In this document: in pieces, positions 21,804 to 31,462 of the stretch
How positions within the stretch are numbered: position 1 is the first letter of the stretch
How the letters are laid out: each line of letters starts with the position of its first letter
Origin: Paramylibacter kogurei
GTDB taxonomy: Bacteria > Pseudomonadota > Alphaproteobacteria > Rhodobacterales > Rhodobacteraceae
NCBI RefSeq assembly: GCF_002742285.1
Contig: NZ_MDGM01000011.1
Location: forward strand, 1 to 53,297
Direction of reading: 5' to 3'
Length of the DNA stretch: 53,297 nt
The notes under the pieces: generated by a model
Database searches by the model: none
The model's input: the letters and a program-made list of their open reading frames with translations, nothing else
What the model was told of the DNA's origin: nothing
Translations under genes and position numbers: made by a program

Positions 21804-21864
21804 CAATCAGTTACCTGATTGCCGACCGACAATAAAAAGGCGCGCAAACCGAATCGCTGCGCGC
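21804..21864 (-). terminator. two hairpins in the secE-nusG spacer, the first with a T-tract
   Basis: Reading leftward, GCGCGCA pairs with TGCGCGC (21864-21858 with 21846-21840, 11-base loop) and is followed by CTTTTTATT, a good intrinsic terminator. Next, CAATCAG and CTGATTG (21821-21804) form a 7-bp stem around a 4-base loop. The 161-base spacer contains no gene. Partial termination after secE, or a leader for nusG, is likely. Confidence 0.65.
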
Positions 21865-21910
21865 TAATCTACTGTGGATTACAGGCGTTTAAACCCAAAA
21901 CCGTTTGAAT

Positions 21911-22108
21911 TCAACCGCCTATCCCAAGAATTCCGTTCAAACCCAACTTTACGATTTGATCGACGATAAAAAAGAAAGTTGCCGCAAAAAACGCCATGAT
22001 AAAAACCATGATTGTTGTGATTGTGGTTTCACGGCGGGTTGGCCAAACAACTTTGGCGACTTCTGCGCGGACTTGCGCAATAAAGGTGAGCGGGTTTGTG
22101 CGTGCCAT
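21911..22108 (-). CDS. secE: preprotein translocase subunit SecE
   Basis: 65 residues from ATG 22108 (MARTNPLTFIAQVRAEVAKV), preceded by AAGGAG at the right distance; the upstream open frame to 22132 has no such site. A conserved cytosolic helix (VAKVVWPTRRETTITT) is followed by one membrane span, the short SecE form. It clamps SecY in the Sec channel. Upstream is glpK, running the same way, with no tRNA-Trp gene between. Confidence 0.93.
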   Translation of the reverse strand: MARTNPLTFIAQVRAEVAKVVWPTRRETTITTIMVFIMAFFAATFFFIVDQIVKLGLNGILGIGG

Positions 22109-22159
22109 TTGGCGGCTCCTTGATCTGATCAAGCGTTTAATTACGAGTCTTTGCGAGGG

Positions 22160-22204
22160 AATTCAAGGGGCAGCACAGATATGTGAAACCGCCCCCGTTG
22201 AATT
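22160..22204 (-). terminator. long stem-loop behind glpK
   Basis: AATTCAA plus GGGGC at 22160-22171 pairs with GCCCC and TTGAATT near 22191-22204, enclosing about 20 bases. There is no T-tract on the leftward side. It probably marks the end of the glp transcript ahead of the secE promoter, which must also lie in 22109-22208. Confidence 0.5.
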
Positions 22205-22208
22205 TGCC

Positions 22209-23696
22209 CTAAACGGTCAATGTGGCATCCACAGCGCGTTTCCAGCCTGCGTATTTTTCTGCGCGGGTGGTTTCATCCATATCGGGTGTGAATTTGCGAT
22301 CAAGCGCCCATGATTTTGCGAAATCTTCTTTGGACGGGTAAATCCCCGCACGCATCCCTGCAAGCCATGCCGCGCCCAATGCGGTTGTTTCCAATACCTT
22401 TGGGCGATCAACGGGCGCACCGATAATGTCGGACAAAAATTGCATCGCCCAATCTGATGCGCTCATCCCGCCATCAACGCGCAATGTGCTATCGTTTACT
22501 TCGCCTTTCCAATCGGCGTGCATTGCTTCCAACAAATCGCGGGTTTGGTATCCGACACTTTCAAGCGCTGCACGTGCAAATTCGGCTGGGCCAGAATTAC
22601 GTGTCAGACCATAGATCGCACCGCGACATTCCGCATTCCAATAGGGTGCGCCCAACCCCGTAAACGCAGGCACCATAATCACCGTTTGATGATCATCCGC
22701 TGATTCCGCCAGCGGTTGGGTTTCTTTGGCATCGCGAATGATTTGCAATCCATCGCGCAACCATTGCACAACCGCACCTGCGATAAATATCGACCCTTCC
22801 AGCGCATAGGTTGGTTTGCCATCCAATTGATAACCAATCGTGGCCAGCAATCGGTTTTGCGACACAACAGGTGTATCACCCGTGTTCATCAATGCAAAAC
22901 AGCCCGTACCATAGGTCGATTTCATCATCCCCGGTTCAAAACAGGCCTGTCCGATGGTGGCGGCCTGTTGATCCCCCGCAACGCCCAAAATGGGAATTTC
23001 ACGGCCAAACAGATCGGCTCGGGTCATGCCAAAATCAGCGGCGCAATCTTTGACCGTTGGCAACATTTCCATCGGGATATCCAACAGATCGCAGATGGTT
23101 TTGCTCCAGCGGCCTTTGCGGATGTCATATAACAATGTGCGTGCGGCATTGGTGGCATCGGTCACATGTTCGCGCCCACCCGTTAATTTCCAGATCAAAA
23201 ATGAATCGACCGTGCCAAACAGCAATTCACCCGCCGCCGCGCGATCACGTGCCCCATCAACATGATCCAAAATCCATTTTAATTTCGTGCCCGAAAAATA
23301 TGGGTCCAACAACAGACCCGTTTTTTCGGTGAACATATCCTCGTGCCCAGCGTCGCGCAACTCGCGACAATAATCGGCCGTGCGTCGATCCTGCCAGACG
23401 ATGGCGTTATAAATCGCCTTGCCGGTTTTGCGATCCCAAACAACGGTGGTTTCGCGCTGATTGGTGATGCCAATTGCCGTGATGTCTTTTTCAGACAATC
23501 CTGCGCGTTCAATCACATTGCGACAGGTGCCCGCGGTCGTAGACCACAGATCGCTTGGGTCATGTTCCACCCACCCTGAATCGGGGAAATGTTGTTCAAA
23601 TTCCTCTTGTGCCGTTGCGGTGATTTCCATGTTGGAATCAAATAAAATTGCGCGGCTAGATGTGGTTCCCTGATCAATGGCAAGAATATGGGTCAT
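22209..23696 (-). CDS. glpK: glycerol kinase
   Basis: 495 residues from ATG 23696 ([20 protein letters not shown]), with AAGG upstream; the longer open frame to 23834 is noncoding spacer. Glycerol + ATP gives sn-glycerol 3-phosphate. FGGY-kinase signatures: DQGTTSSRA phosphate loop, the substrate segment [15 protein letters not shown] and the C-terminal [20 protein letters not shown] adenosine loop. Last gene of the glp operon, 141 bases behind glpV across a strong hairpin, so it may be expressed below the binding protein. Confidence 0.96.
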   Translation of the reverse strand: MTHILAIDQGTTSSRAILFDSNMEITATAQEEFEQHFPDSGWVEHDPSDLWSTTAGTCRNVIERAGLSEKDITAIGITNQRETTVVWDRKTGKAIYNAIVWQDRRTADYCRELRDAGHEDMFTEKTGLLLDPYFSGTKLKWILDHVDGARDRAAAGELLFGTVDSFLIWKLTGGREHVTDATNAARTLLYDIRKGRWSKTICDLLDIPMEMLPTVKDCAADFGMTRADLFGREIPILGVAGDQQAATIGQACFEPGMMKSTYGTGCFALMNTGDTPVVSQNRLLATIGYQLDGKPTYALEGSIFIAGAVVQWLRDGLQIIRDAKETQPLAESADDHQTVIMVPAFTGLGAPYWNAECRGAIYGLTRNSGPAEFARAALESVGYQTRDLLEAMHADWKGEVNDSTLRVDGGMSASDWAMQFLSDIIGAPVDRPKVLETTALGAAWLAGMRAGIYPSKEDFAKSWALDRKFTPDMDETTRAEKYAGWKRAVDATLTV

Positions 23697-23807
23697 GGCG
23701 TACCTTTGAAATCTAAAAGAAGCGGCCCTTGCATCAACAAGAGCCGCAGATTGGCAAGACATAAATCTGATCAAATCCAATGTGATGTCAAGCCACGAGA
23801 GGAGGAG

Positions 23808-23834
23808 TTGTCGGGGCGCGAACGCCCCAGACAA
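23808..23834 (-). promoter_or_regulatory. perfect hairpin between glpV and glpK
   Basis: GGGGCG at 23813-23818 pairs with CGCCCC at 23823-23828 around the stable tetraloop CGAA, extended by TTGTC/GACAA with one bulged A. No T-tract follows leftward (CTCCTCCT), so a 3'-end stabilising stem or partial attenuator is more likely than full termination. It begins 4 bases behind the glpV stop codon. Confidence 0.75.
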
Positions 23835-23837
23835 TGC

Positions 23838-25559
23838 TTATTTCCAAGACGCGATCAAATCGTCATAGCTCACGGTTTTTGGCTCTTCGTCTTCGTTTGC
23901 CAGTTTCGCCTTTGGCGCACCTGGTTCAGCCAACCATTCTGCTGGATCACGTGGTTCGTTCAATTTTGGACCAAGATCACCTTGAACGCCTGCGCGTTCT
24001 AGACGTTCCAAAACACGTTCCTGTTCTTCACAAAGTGAATCCAATGCCTCTTGTGGTGTTTTCGCACCTGACATTGCATCACCGATGTTCTGCCACCACA
24101 ACTGTGCCAGTTTTGGATAATCAGGAACATTGGTACCTGTTGGTGACCACTGAACGCGTGCTGGTGAACGATAAAATTCAACCAAGCCACCCAATTTTGG
24201 TGCGCGTTCGGTAAAGCTTTCGTGCTGAACTGTGGATTCACGAATGAATGTCAGACCAGTGTGTGCTTTCTTCACGTCAACGGTTTTGGATGTGACGAAT
24301 TGTGCATATAACCAAGCGGCCTTTGCACGGTCAACAGGTGTTGATTTCATCAATGTCCATGAACCCGCATCTTGGTAACCAATTTTGGTACCTTCGGACC
24401 AATATGCACCGTGTGGTGATGGCGCCATACGCCATTTTGGCGTGCCGTCTTCGTTCATCACAGGCAGATCTGGTTCCACAGATGCCGCAGTAAACGCAGT
24501 GTACCAGAACATTTGTTGCGCAACATTACCTTGGGCCGGAATTGGGCCAGCTTCGCTAAATGTCATACCAGCCGCCGCAGGTGGAGAATATTTTTCCAAC
24601 CATTCGATGGCTTTGGTCACAGCATAAACCGCTGCTGGGCCGTTGGTGGCACCACCGCGTGCAACACATGAACCAACGGGTTGTGAATTTTCATTCACGC
24701 GAATACCCCATTCGTCCACTGGCAAACCGTTTGGTTCACCCTTGTCGCCAGCACCTGCCATTGACAACCACGCATCGGTGTAACGCCAACCCAATGATGG
24801 GTCTTTTTTACCGTAATCCATGTTGCCATAAACCTCGCCTTCAACGCCCAGACGTGACAAGTCACGACCTGTGAAGAATTCAGCGATGTCTTCATATGCA
24901 GACCAGTTTACAGGAACGCCCAAATCATAGCCGAATTGCTCTTTGAAATCGGCTTTGTTTTGTTCGTCGTTGAACCAATCATAACGGAACCAATAGAGGT
25001 TCGCGAATTGCTGTGTTGGCAATTGGTACAGTTTATCATCAGGACCGGTTGTAAAGGACAAGCCGATGAAATCATCCAGATCCAATGTCGGGCTGGTGAC
25101 ATCTGCACCTTCGCCTGCCATCCAATCCGTCAGGTTGCGCACCTGTTGATAACGCCAGTGTGTGCCGATCAAATCGGAATCGTTGATGTAACCATCATAG
25201 ATGTTTTCACCAGATTGCATTTGCGTTTGCAGCTTTTCAACCACGTCGCCTTCGCCGATCAAATCATGGGTTACTTTGATCCCTGTGATTTTTTCAAACG
25301 CTGGCGCCAACACTTTGGATTCATATTCATGTGTTGTGATGGTTTCGGATACAACCTTGATTTCCATGCCAGCGAATGGTTTCGCCGCATCAATCAGCCA
25401 TTGCATTTCTGCTTCTTGATCTGCACGGCTTAGCGCGGACAGATCACCGATTTCAGCGTCCAAGAAAGACTTGGCAGCATCCATATCCGCAAACATTGGC
25501 GTTGCAAGCATGCTAACTGCAAGCCCCATCGCCGTTGTGGATTTAAGATTAAAGTTCAT
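23838..25559 (-). CDS. glpV: glycerol ABC transporter, substrate-binding protein
   Basis: 573 residues, unusually large for a sugar-binding protein but normal for this glycerol family. Residues 1-24 are a Sec signal ending PMFA-D. The protein then has the two-lobed cluster-B layout, with DGYINDSDLIGTHWRY and YQLPTQQFANLYWFRYDWF near the hinge. It should capture glycerol in the periplasm and present it to GlpPQ. GGGAGGTAC lies before the ATG. Assignment rests on the glpDSTPQUV context and on the family. Confidence 0.9.
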   Translation of the reverse strand: MNFNLKSTTAMGLAVSMLATPMFADMDAAKSFLDAEIGDLSALSRADQEAEMQWLIDAAKPFAGMEIKVVSETITTHEYESKVLAPAFEKITGIKVTHDLIGEGDVVEKLQTQMQSGENIYDGYINDSDLIGTHWRYQQVRNLTDWMAGEGADVTSPTLDLDDFIGLSFTTGPDDKLYQLPTQQFANLYWFRYDWFNDEQNKADFKEQFGYDLGVPVNWSAYEDIAEFFTGRDLSRLGVEGEVYGNMDYGKKDPSLGWRYTDAWLSMAGAGDKGEPNGLPVDEWGIRVNENSQPVGSCVARGGATNGPAAVYAVTKAIEWLEKYSPPAAAGMTFSEAGPIPAQGNVAQQMFWYTAFTAASVEPDLPVMNEDGTPKWRMAPSPHGAYWSEGTKIGYQDAGSWTLMKSTPVDRAKAAWLYAQFVTSKTVDVKKAHTGLTFIRESTVQHESFTERAPKLGGLVEFYRSPARVQWSPTGTNVPDYPKLAQLWWQNIGDAMSGAKTPQEALDSLCEEQERVLERLERAGVQGDLGPKLNEPRDPAEWLAEPGAPKAKLANEDEEPKTVSYDDLIASWK

Positions 25560-25626
25560 TATGTACCTCCCAAAAAGAACTTTGATGACGAGATGGGCGC
25601 AAAGGCCCAGCCCAAGAAACGCCCAA

Positions 25627-25905
25627 TCAAACCCAGCGGAAAACGCCCACTGCGTAGATCAGACAAACGATAAGCGCAAAGGGTTGCGATGCGCCAACCA
25701 GCCCAAGCCATGCCAAATTGATAAAAGCAGAGCCCAGTAGCGTGATGAACAGACGATCACCCCGCGTGGTTTCGATCCGCAAAACACCAAGCCGTGGCGT
25801 TTCGGGGAATTTGATTGCCAGTATGGTGAATGTCACCAAAATACAGGCGATGATTACAAAAAACAGTGCGGTCGGGGTTGTCCATGCCATCCATGCCATT
25901 TGCAA
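25627..25905 (-). CDS. glpU: small membrane protein of the glycerol transporter, DUF2160 type
   Basis: 92 residues with two or three hydrophobic segments (about 10-30, 55-75 and 75-92) and a charged middle (FPETPRLGVLRIETTRGDRL). It sits between glpQ and glpV, as in the rhizobial glycerol operon, where glpU encodes such a protein. Its molecular role is not established; an accessory membrane subunit is inferred. Confidence 0.8.
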   Translation of the reverse strand: MQMAWMAWTTPTALFFVIIACILVTFTILAIKFPETPRLGVLRIETTRGDRLFITLLGSAFINLAWLGLVGASQPFALIVCLIYAVGVFRWV

Positions 25906-25914
25906 ATCCTCCTG

Positions 25915-26739
25915 TTAAACCCGCCCAAGGGCGAAACCCTTGGCGATATAGTTGCGAACGAAATAGATCACCAATGCACCAGGGATAATCGTCAGAATAC
26001 CCGCCGCCGCCAGCACGCCCCAATCAAGACCGGATGCAGACACTGTGCGCGTCATTGCAGCCGCGATTGGTTTAGCCTCGACACTGGTCAGGGTGCGTGA
26101 CAACAACAATTCCACCCATGAGAACATGAAACAGAAAAACGCCGCCACACCGATGCCAGATGCAATCAATGGTGTGAAAATCTTGATGAAAAAGCGCGGG
26201 AATGAATACCCGTCAATATAGGCTGTTTCATCAATTTCTTTGGGAACGCCGCGCATGAAACCCTCTAGGATCCACACCGCCAATGGGACATTGAACAAAC
26301 AATGCGCCAAGGCCACAGCGATATGTGTGTCAAACAATCCAACCGATGAATACAGTTGGAAAAACGGCAGTGCAAACACCGCAGGGGGTGCCATGCGATT
26401 GGTCAACAGCCAGAAAAACAGATGTTTGTCACCCATGAATGAATAGCGGCTGAACGCATAGGCCGCGGGCAATGCCACCACCAATGAGATCACCGTATTC
26501 ATCACCACATAGATCAATGAATTGACGTAACCCATATACCACGATGCATCCGTTAAAATGGTCGCATAATTGGCAAATGTCAGGTTACGCGGCCAGATTG
26601 AAAACACGCTGAGGATTTCCTCGTTGGTTTTCAGGCTCATGTTCAACAGCCAATAAATCGGCAAGAGCAAGAACACCAAATAAAGCGTCATCACAATCGC
26701 GCGCGAGTTGATGCGAGGTTTTTTACCAGAATGTGCCAT
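25915..26739 (-). CDS. glpQ: glycerol ABC transporter permease
   Basis: 274 residues, MalG-like, six membrane spans. The EAA loop that docks the ATPases is EIDETAYIDGYSFPRFFIKI near residues 180-200. Overlaps the glpP stop by one base (TAATG), so the two permeases are made in equal amounts and should form the heterodimeric channel. Confidence 0.92.
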   Translation of the reverse strand: MAHSGKKPRINSRAIVMTLYLVFLLLPIYWLLNMSLKTNEEILSVFSIWPRNLTFANYATILTDASWYMGYVNSLIYVVMNTVISLVVALPAAYAFSRYSFMGDKHLFFWLLTNRMAPPAVFALPFFQLYSSVGLFDTHIAVALAHCLFNVPLAVWILEGFMRGVPKEIDETAYIDGYSFPRFFIKIFTPLIASGIGVAAFFCFMFSWVELLLSRTLTSVEAKPIAAAMTRTVSASGLDWGVLAAAGILTIIPGALVIYFVRNYIAKGFALGRV

Positions 26740-27611
26740 TATACACCGTCCCGTTTATCTAGGTTGGTCATCACTGTGTAGAATACGTATGAAATCAACA
26801 GGATCACCAGATAGTACATGATTGAAAACGCAGCCGCTGGCCCCAGATCAAATTGGCCAAGTGCCATTTTCACCAGATCAATCGACAAGAATGTGGTGGA
26901 GTTACCTGGCCCACCGCCCGTTACAACAAACGGTTCGGTATAGATCATGAAACTATCCATAAAGCGCAGCAAGATCGCGATCATCAAAACGCCCTGCATT
27001 TTTGGCAATTCGATAAAGCGGAACACTTTCCAACGGCTTGCCTGATCGATTTTTGCAGCTTGGTAATAGGCATCGGGAATGGATTGCAAACCCGCATAGG
27101 CCAGCAATGCCACCAATGATGTCCAATGCCACACATCCATCACGATCACCGTGACCCACGCGGCAAAGCTATCTTGGGTATAGTTATAGGCAAAGCCAAG
27201 TTTATCGAGCGTATAACCCAACAGGCCAATATCAACGCGCCCAAAGATTTGCCAAATTGTGCCAACCACATTCCATGGGATCAACAATGGCAGCGACATC
27301 AACACCAAACACAACGATGCCCAGAAACCCTTTTTGGGCATGTTCAAGGCAATAAAAATGCCAAGCGGGACTTCGATCGCAAGGATGATGAGCGAGAATA
27401 TAATCTGACGGCCCAGCGCATCATGCAGACGTTCAGAATGCAACAATTCTTCGAACCATTCCAAACCTGCCCAGAAAAATTGGTTATTGCCGAATGTATC
27501 CTGAACGGAATAATTCACCACGGTCATCAAAGGGATCACGGCGGAAAACGCCACCAAGATCAACACGGGCAGGATCAGAAACCATGCCTTTTGATTAACA
27601 GTTTTTTCCAT
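26739..27611 (-). CDS. glpP: glycerol ABC transporter permease
   Basis: 290 residues from ATG 27611 (MEKTVNQKAWFLILPVLILV), which overlaps the glpT stop by one base; the open frame to 27638 lies inside glpT. MalF-like with six spans and the EAA loop YYQAAKIDQASRWKVFRFIE near residues 190-210. Partner of GlpQ. Confidence 0.92.
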   Translation of the reverse strand: MEKTVNQKAWFLILPVLILVAFSAVIPLMTVVNYSVQDTFGNNQFFWAGLEWFEELLHSERLHDALGRQIIFSLIILAIEVPLGIFIALNMPKKGFWASLCLVLMSLPLLIPWNVVGTIWQIFGRVDIGLLGYTLDKLGFAYNYTQDSFAAWVTVIVMDVWHWTSLVALLAYAGLQSIPDAYYQAAKIDQASRWKVFRFIELPKMQGVLMIAILLRFMDSFMIYTEPFVVTGGGPGNSTTFLSIDLVKMALGQFDLGPAAAFSIMYYLVILLISYVFYTVMTNLDKRDGV

Positions 27612-28690
27612 TACGCCGCCTCCCCTTTGACGCGCCAATCATTGGCGTAAACATTGATCCCCGCAGGATCGAACACAACGCGGTTCATATCTGCGCCAAT
27701 TTCTTGGCCTTCGTCGGCGATAATGTTGATTTCTTGGCCCTTGTAATCGGCGCGTACAATTTTGTGACGCCCGACATCCTCAATACGTGTGATGTTGATG
27801 GGCAAACCTTCGTTACCCGTTCCCAAACGAGTGAATTCAGGGCGCACGCCCACCTGTGTTTTGCCATCAATTGCGCCGTATCCTGCACCCAAATCAATTT
27901 GCGTGCCTGCGATATTGGCATGACGCCCCGCGATTTCGGCATCCAGAAAATTCATCCCCGGTGAACCGATGAAATAACCCACGAATGTATGTTCAGGTGT
28001 TTCAAATAATTCTTGGGGTGTGCCCATTTGCACAACGCCACCGTCATACATCACCACCACCTTATCGGCGAAGGTCAATGCCTCTGTCTGATCGTGGGTC
28101 ACGTAAATCATCGTATGACCAAAATCATGGTGAAGCTGTTTTAACTGTGTGCGCAATTCCCATTTCATATGGGGGTCAATCACGGTGAGCGGTTCATCAA
28201 ACAACAATGCGTTCACGTCTTCGCGCACCATGCCACGACCAAGGCTGATTTTTTGTTTCGCATCAGCGGTCAGACCGCGTGCCTTGCGATCCAGTTCAGC
28301 CTCCATCCCGATCATTTCACCGATCTGTTGCACGCGCTGTGCAACATAAGATGCATCCGCACCGCGATTGCGCAGTGGAAATGCCAAATTATCACGCACG
28401 GTCATTGTGTCGTACACCACAGGGAACTGAAACACCTGTGCGATGTTGCGTTCGGCGGTGGGTTGATCTGTTACATCCACATCATTAAACAAGATGCGCC
28501 CTTGTGAAGGTTGCAACAGACCAGAGATGATATTCAACAACGTTGATTTCCCACAACCAGACGATCCCAGCAATGCATATGCCTCGCCATCCACCCATTC
28601 GTGGTTCAATTCTTTGAGCGCATAATCATCTTCGCTGCTTGGGTTGGGCAGGTATGAATGTGCCAAATTTTCCAGTGTAATTTTTGCCAT
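27611..28690 (-). CDS. glpT: glycerol ABC transporter ATP-binding protein with degenerate signature motif
   Basis: 359 residues: an ABC ATPase domain (1-235) and a MalK/TOBE-like regulatory domain. Walker A GSSGCGKST (42-50), Walker B LLFDEP ending at Pro167 and the switch His199 (VTHDQTEA) are intact. The signature is not LSGGQ but LTADAKQK (140-147). It pairs with GlpS, which has the opposite defect. Nine bases behind glpS, one-base overlap with glpP. Not related to the MFS transporter called GlpT in E. coli. Confidence 0.9.
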   Translation of the reverse strand: MAKITLENLAHSYLPNPSSEDDYALKELNHEWVDGEAYALLGSSGCGKSTLLNIISGLLQPSQGRILFNDVDVTDQPTAERNIAQVFQFPVVYDTMTVRDNLAFPLRNRGADASYVAQRVQQIGEMIGMEAELDRKARGLTADAKQKISLGRGMVREDVNALLFDEPLTVIDPHMKWELRTQLKQLHHDFGHTMIYVTHDQTEALTFADKVVVMYDGGVVQMGTPQELFETPEHTFVGYFIGSPGMNFLDAEIAGRHANIAGTQIDLGAGYGAIDGKTQVGVRPEFTRLGTGNEGLPINITRIEDVGRHKIVRADYKGQEINIIADEGQEIGADMNRVVFDPAGINVYANDWRVKGEAA

Positions 28691-28699
28691 TTCCCGCCT

Positions 28700-29788
28700 C
28701 TATGCCGCTGTTGCGTATGATGCGGGGGCGACAAGTGCGCCATTGGCATCAAACATGTAAATATACGATGGGTTCAGATACACAGGCAGCGCTGCGCCCA
28801 GTTCCAAATTCTGCACCCCGTGGATCAACCCAACCCAGCGATCACCATGGTGATCAAGATGCACAAATGTTTCGGAACCGGTAATTTCGGTCACAACCAA
28901 TTTTGTATCAAATTCCAGATCGGATTTTGCCGCGCGTTTCAATTCCACATGATTTGGACGGAACCCCGCCGTGTATTGCCCATCGGCCAGATCCGCCATC
29001 GCACCCGTTGCCGATGCCGATTGCCCATCACCAAACGATAGCTTTTTACCCGCCTTGGTCACAGATAAGAAATTCATCGGTGGATCGGAAAACACACGCG
29101 CAGTGGTGGCATCAATTGGGTTGCGATAAACGGTTGGGGTTTCGTCAAATTGGGTTACGCGCCCTTCCCATAATGTGGCGGTGTTCCCGCCCAGCAACAA
29201 TGCCTCTTCTGGTTCTGTTGTAGCGTATACAAATATGCTGCCAGCCTCTGCGAAAATCTTGGGGATTTCAGCGCGCAATTCTTCGCGCAATTTATAATCA
29301 AGGTTCGCCAGTGGTTCATCCAACAACACCAGCCCCGCATCCTTGACCAAAGCACGCGCAAGAGCGCAGCGTTGTTGTTGCCCACCAGACAATTCAAGCG
29401 GTTTGCGATCCAACATTGGGGTAAGCTGCATCAAATCGGCGGTTTTGCGTACAGCCGCATCAATTTCCGATGCTGATTTACCCAATAGGCGCATTGGAGA
29501 TGCGATATTGTCGTAAACTGTCATGGATGGGTAGTTGATGAATTGTTGATACACCATCGCAACCTTGCGATCCTGCACACGCATGCCCGTAACATCATCA
29601 CCATTCCAAATGATGCGCCCCGTATTTGGCACATCCAAACCCGCCATCAGCCGCATCAGGGATGTTTTCCCCGATAATGTCGGCCCAAGCAGCACATTCA
29701 TCGTGCCCTTTTGCAATGTCAAATCGGTGGGGTAAATGTGCGTTTGCCCATTCACAACCTTTGACACGCCTTTTAATTCCAAAGTCAT
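28700..29788 (-). CDS. glpS: glycerol ABC transporter ATP-binding protein with missing switch histidine
   Basis: 362 residues: ABC ATPase domain (1-230) plus a MalK/TOBE-like C-terminal domain. Walker A GPTLSGKT (35-42), a fully canonical signature LSGGQQQR (133-140) and Walker B LLDEP (155-159). The H-loop reads YATTEPEEA: Thr191 stands where the catalytic switch histidine is expected. Second gene of the operon, 18 bases behind glpD. Confidence 0.9.
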   Translation of the reverse strand: MTLELKGVSKVVNGQTHIYPTDLTLQKGTMNVLLGPTLSGKTSLMRLMAGLDVPNTGRIIWNGDDVTGMRVQDRKVAMVYQQFINYPSMTVYDNIASPMRLLGKSASEIDAAVRKTADLMQLTPMLDRKPLELSGGQQQRCALARALVKDAGLVLLDEPLANLDYKLREELRAEIPKIFAEAGSIFVYATTEPEEALLLGGNTATLWEGRVTQFDETPTVYRNPIDATTARVFSDPPMNFLSVTKAGKKLSFGDGQSASATGAMADLADGQYTAGFRPNHVELKRAAKSDLEFDTKLVVTEITGSETFVHLDHHGDRWVGLIHGVQNLELGAALPVYLNPSYIYMFDANGALVAPASYATAA

Positions 29789-29806
29789 CTTTGCCTCCCA
29801 ACAAAG

Positions 29807-31417
29807 TTAGCTTGCGATGGTGATATCCCCATCGGCATTCGCGCCACTTTGCATCCATGTATTCAAATTCGAAATTTCATCCGCGCTCATGCGCAGCCCT
29901 AAACGCGACCGCCGCCAGACAACATCCTCTGCGGTTTGTGCGTATTCTTTGTCCATCAACCAGCTGATTTCACGCGCTGTTAGGGTTGCACCAAATGCAA
30001 CACCCAGATCATCCGCCACCTTGGCGTCACCCAAAATTTGTGCGGCTTCTGTGCCATAGGCTTTGATCAAACGACGCGCCCAGAAATCATCAAGAAAATC
30101 GTAATCACGTTTCAGGTTTGCAATTAATGCATCCACACCATCAACGGGAAAATCACCCCCTGGCAATGCAACGCCCGCTGTCCACCCATCCGATGTATTT
30201 TCAAAATACGGGGTGATTTTTCCCAGCGCATGTTCTGCCAGTTTTCGATAGGTCGTAATTTTACCGCCGAATACATTCAATATTGGCGCATGCCCATCCG
30301 CATCGTCAATCTTTAAAACATAATCGCGCGTGGCCGCGGTGGCCGAAGTTGCGCCATCATCGTACAATGGGCGCACACCTGCATATGTCCAAACGATATC
30401 TTCACGTGTGACAGATTTTTCAAAGTATTGCGATGCAAATTTGCATAAATAATCCGCCTCTGCATCGGTGCAGTGGGGTTTATCATTTGGATCAGTATGA
30501 TCGGCATCTGTAGTACCAATCAGCGTGAAATCATTTTCATACGGAATTGCAAAAATAATGCGCCCATCTTCGCCTTGGAAGAAATAGCATTTATCATGAT
30601 CAAACAATTGGCGTGTGACGATATGGCTTCCGCGGACAAGGCGCACACCCTCATTCGATTGCACATGTGCTGTGTCTTGCAGAACCTTTTTCACCCATGG
30701 CCCACCTGCATTGACCAACATGCGGGCATGAATTGTTTTGGATTCACCTGTGTTTTGATCGGTTACATCCACCTGCCATATGCCATCGATACGTTTGGCT
30801 GATGTGACTTTGGTGCGGGTCATGATTTTTGCACCGCGCGCCTGTGCATCACGCGCGTTTAACACCACAAGACGTGAATCTTCGATCCAGCAATCGGAAT
30901 ATTCATATGCTTTGGAAAATCGTTTCTGCAAAGCCTGACCGACAATATCTGTTTTCAGATCAACGGTGGTTGTCCCAGGCAATATTTTTCGCCCACCAAG
31001 ATTGTCATATAAAAACAAACCAAATCGGATAAGCCATGCAGGACGACGCCCCTTCATCCACGGCATGATCACGCTTAACATTCGCGAAATCGGCGTTTCG
31101 CCTTCGAACCGCATATCCTTGTGATAGGGCAACACGAAACGCTTGGGCCAGCTGATATGAGGCATGGCACGCAGCAATGTTTCGCGTTCTTTTAACGCTT
31201 CGCGCACCAAGCGAACCTCAAAATATTCAAGATATCGCAATCCGCCATGAAACAATTTTGTCGATGCCGATGATGTGGCAGAGGCCAGATCGTTCATTTC
31301 AGCCAAGGTCACAGATAACCCACGGCCCACCGCATCACGCGCGATGCCACAGCCATTGATGCCCCCACCAATGATGAACACATCTGTCATTTCACGATTG
31401 TGCAGCGAATCTGTCAC
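29807..31417 (-). CDS. glpD: aerobic glycerol-3-phosphate dehydrogenase
   Basis: About 536 residues. FAD-dependent, membrane-associated; oxidises sn-glycerol 3-phosphate to dihydroxyacetone phosphate and passes electrons to ubiquinone. FAD loop VFIIGGGINGCGIARDAVGR near the N-terminus, SASTKLFHGGLRYLE, and the C-terminal YGTEAA ... GATLTAREISWLMDKE. I prefer GTG 31417, five bases behind GGGAGG; an ATG at 31390 also fits the family but lacks a good site. First gene of the glp operon and under GlpR. Confidence 0.93.
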   Translation of the reverse strand: MTDSLHNREMTDVFIIGGGINGCGIARDAVGRGLSVTLAEMNDLASATSSASTKLFHGGLRYLEYFEVRLVREALKERETLLRAMPHISWPKRFVLPYHKDMRFEGETPISRMLSVIMPWMKGRRPAWLIRFGLFLYDNLGGRKILPGTTTVDLKTDIVGQALQKRFSKAYEYSDCWIEDSRLVVLNARDAQARGAKIMTRTKVTSAKRIDGIWQVDVTDQNTGESKTIHARMLVNAGGPWVKKVLQDTAHVQSNEGVRLVRGSHIVTRQLFDHDKCYFFQGEDGRIIFAIPYENDFTLIGTTDADHTDPNDKPHCTDAEADYLCKFASQYFEKSVTREDIVWTYAGVRPLYDDGATSATAATRDYVLKIDDADGHAPILNVFGGKITTYRKLAEHALGKITPYFENTSDGWTAGVALPGGDFPVDGVDALIANLKRDYDFLDDFWARRLIKAYGTEAAQILGDAKVADDLGVAFGATLTAREISWLMDKEYAQTAEDVVWRRSRLGLRMSADEISNLNTWMQSGANADGDITIAS

Positions 31418-31462
31418 CCATACCTCCCAAGTGTGGTGATGAGCATTGATGAAACACCTGCA

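Noticed and set aside
22115..22130. FNR-like TTGATC-AG-ATCAA near the secE ribosome-binding site
   Set aside because: The spacer between half-sites is three bases, not four, and the site overlaps the Shine-Dalgarno region; probably chance.
22109..22208. tRNA-Trp gene, often found before secE
   Set aside because: No cloverleaf or CCA-type acceptor stem is visible in this gap.
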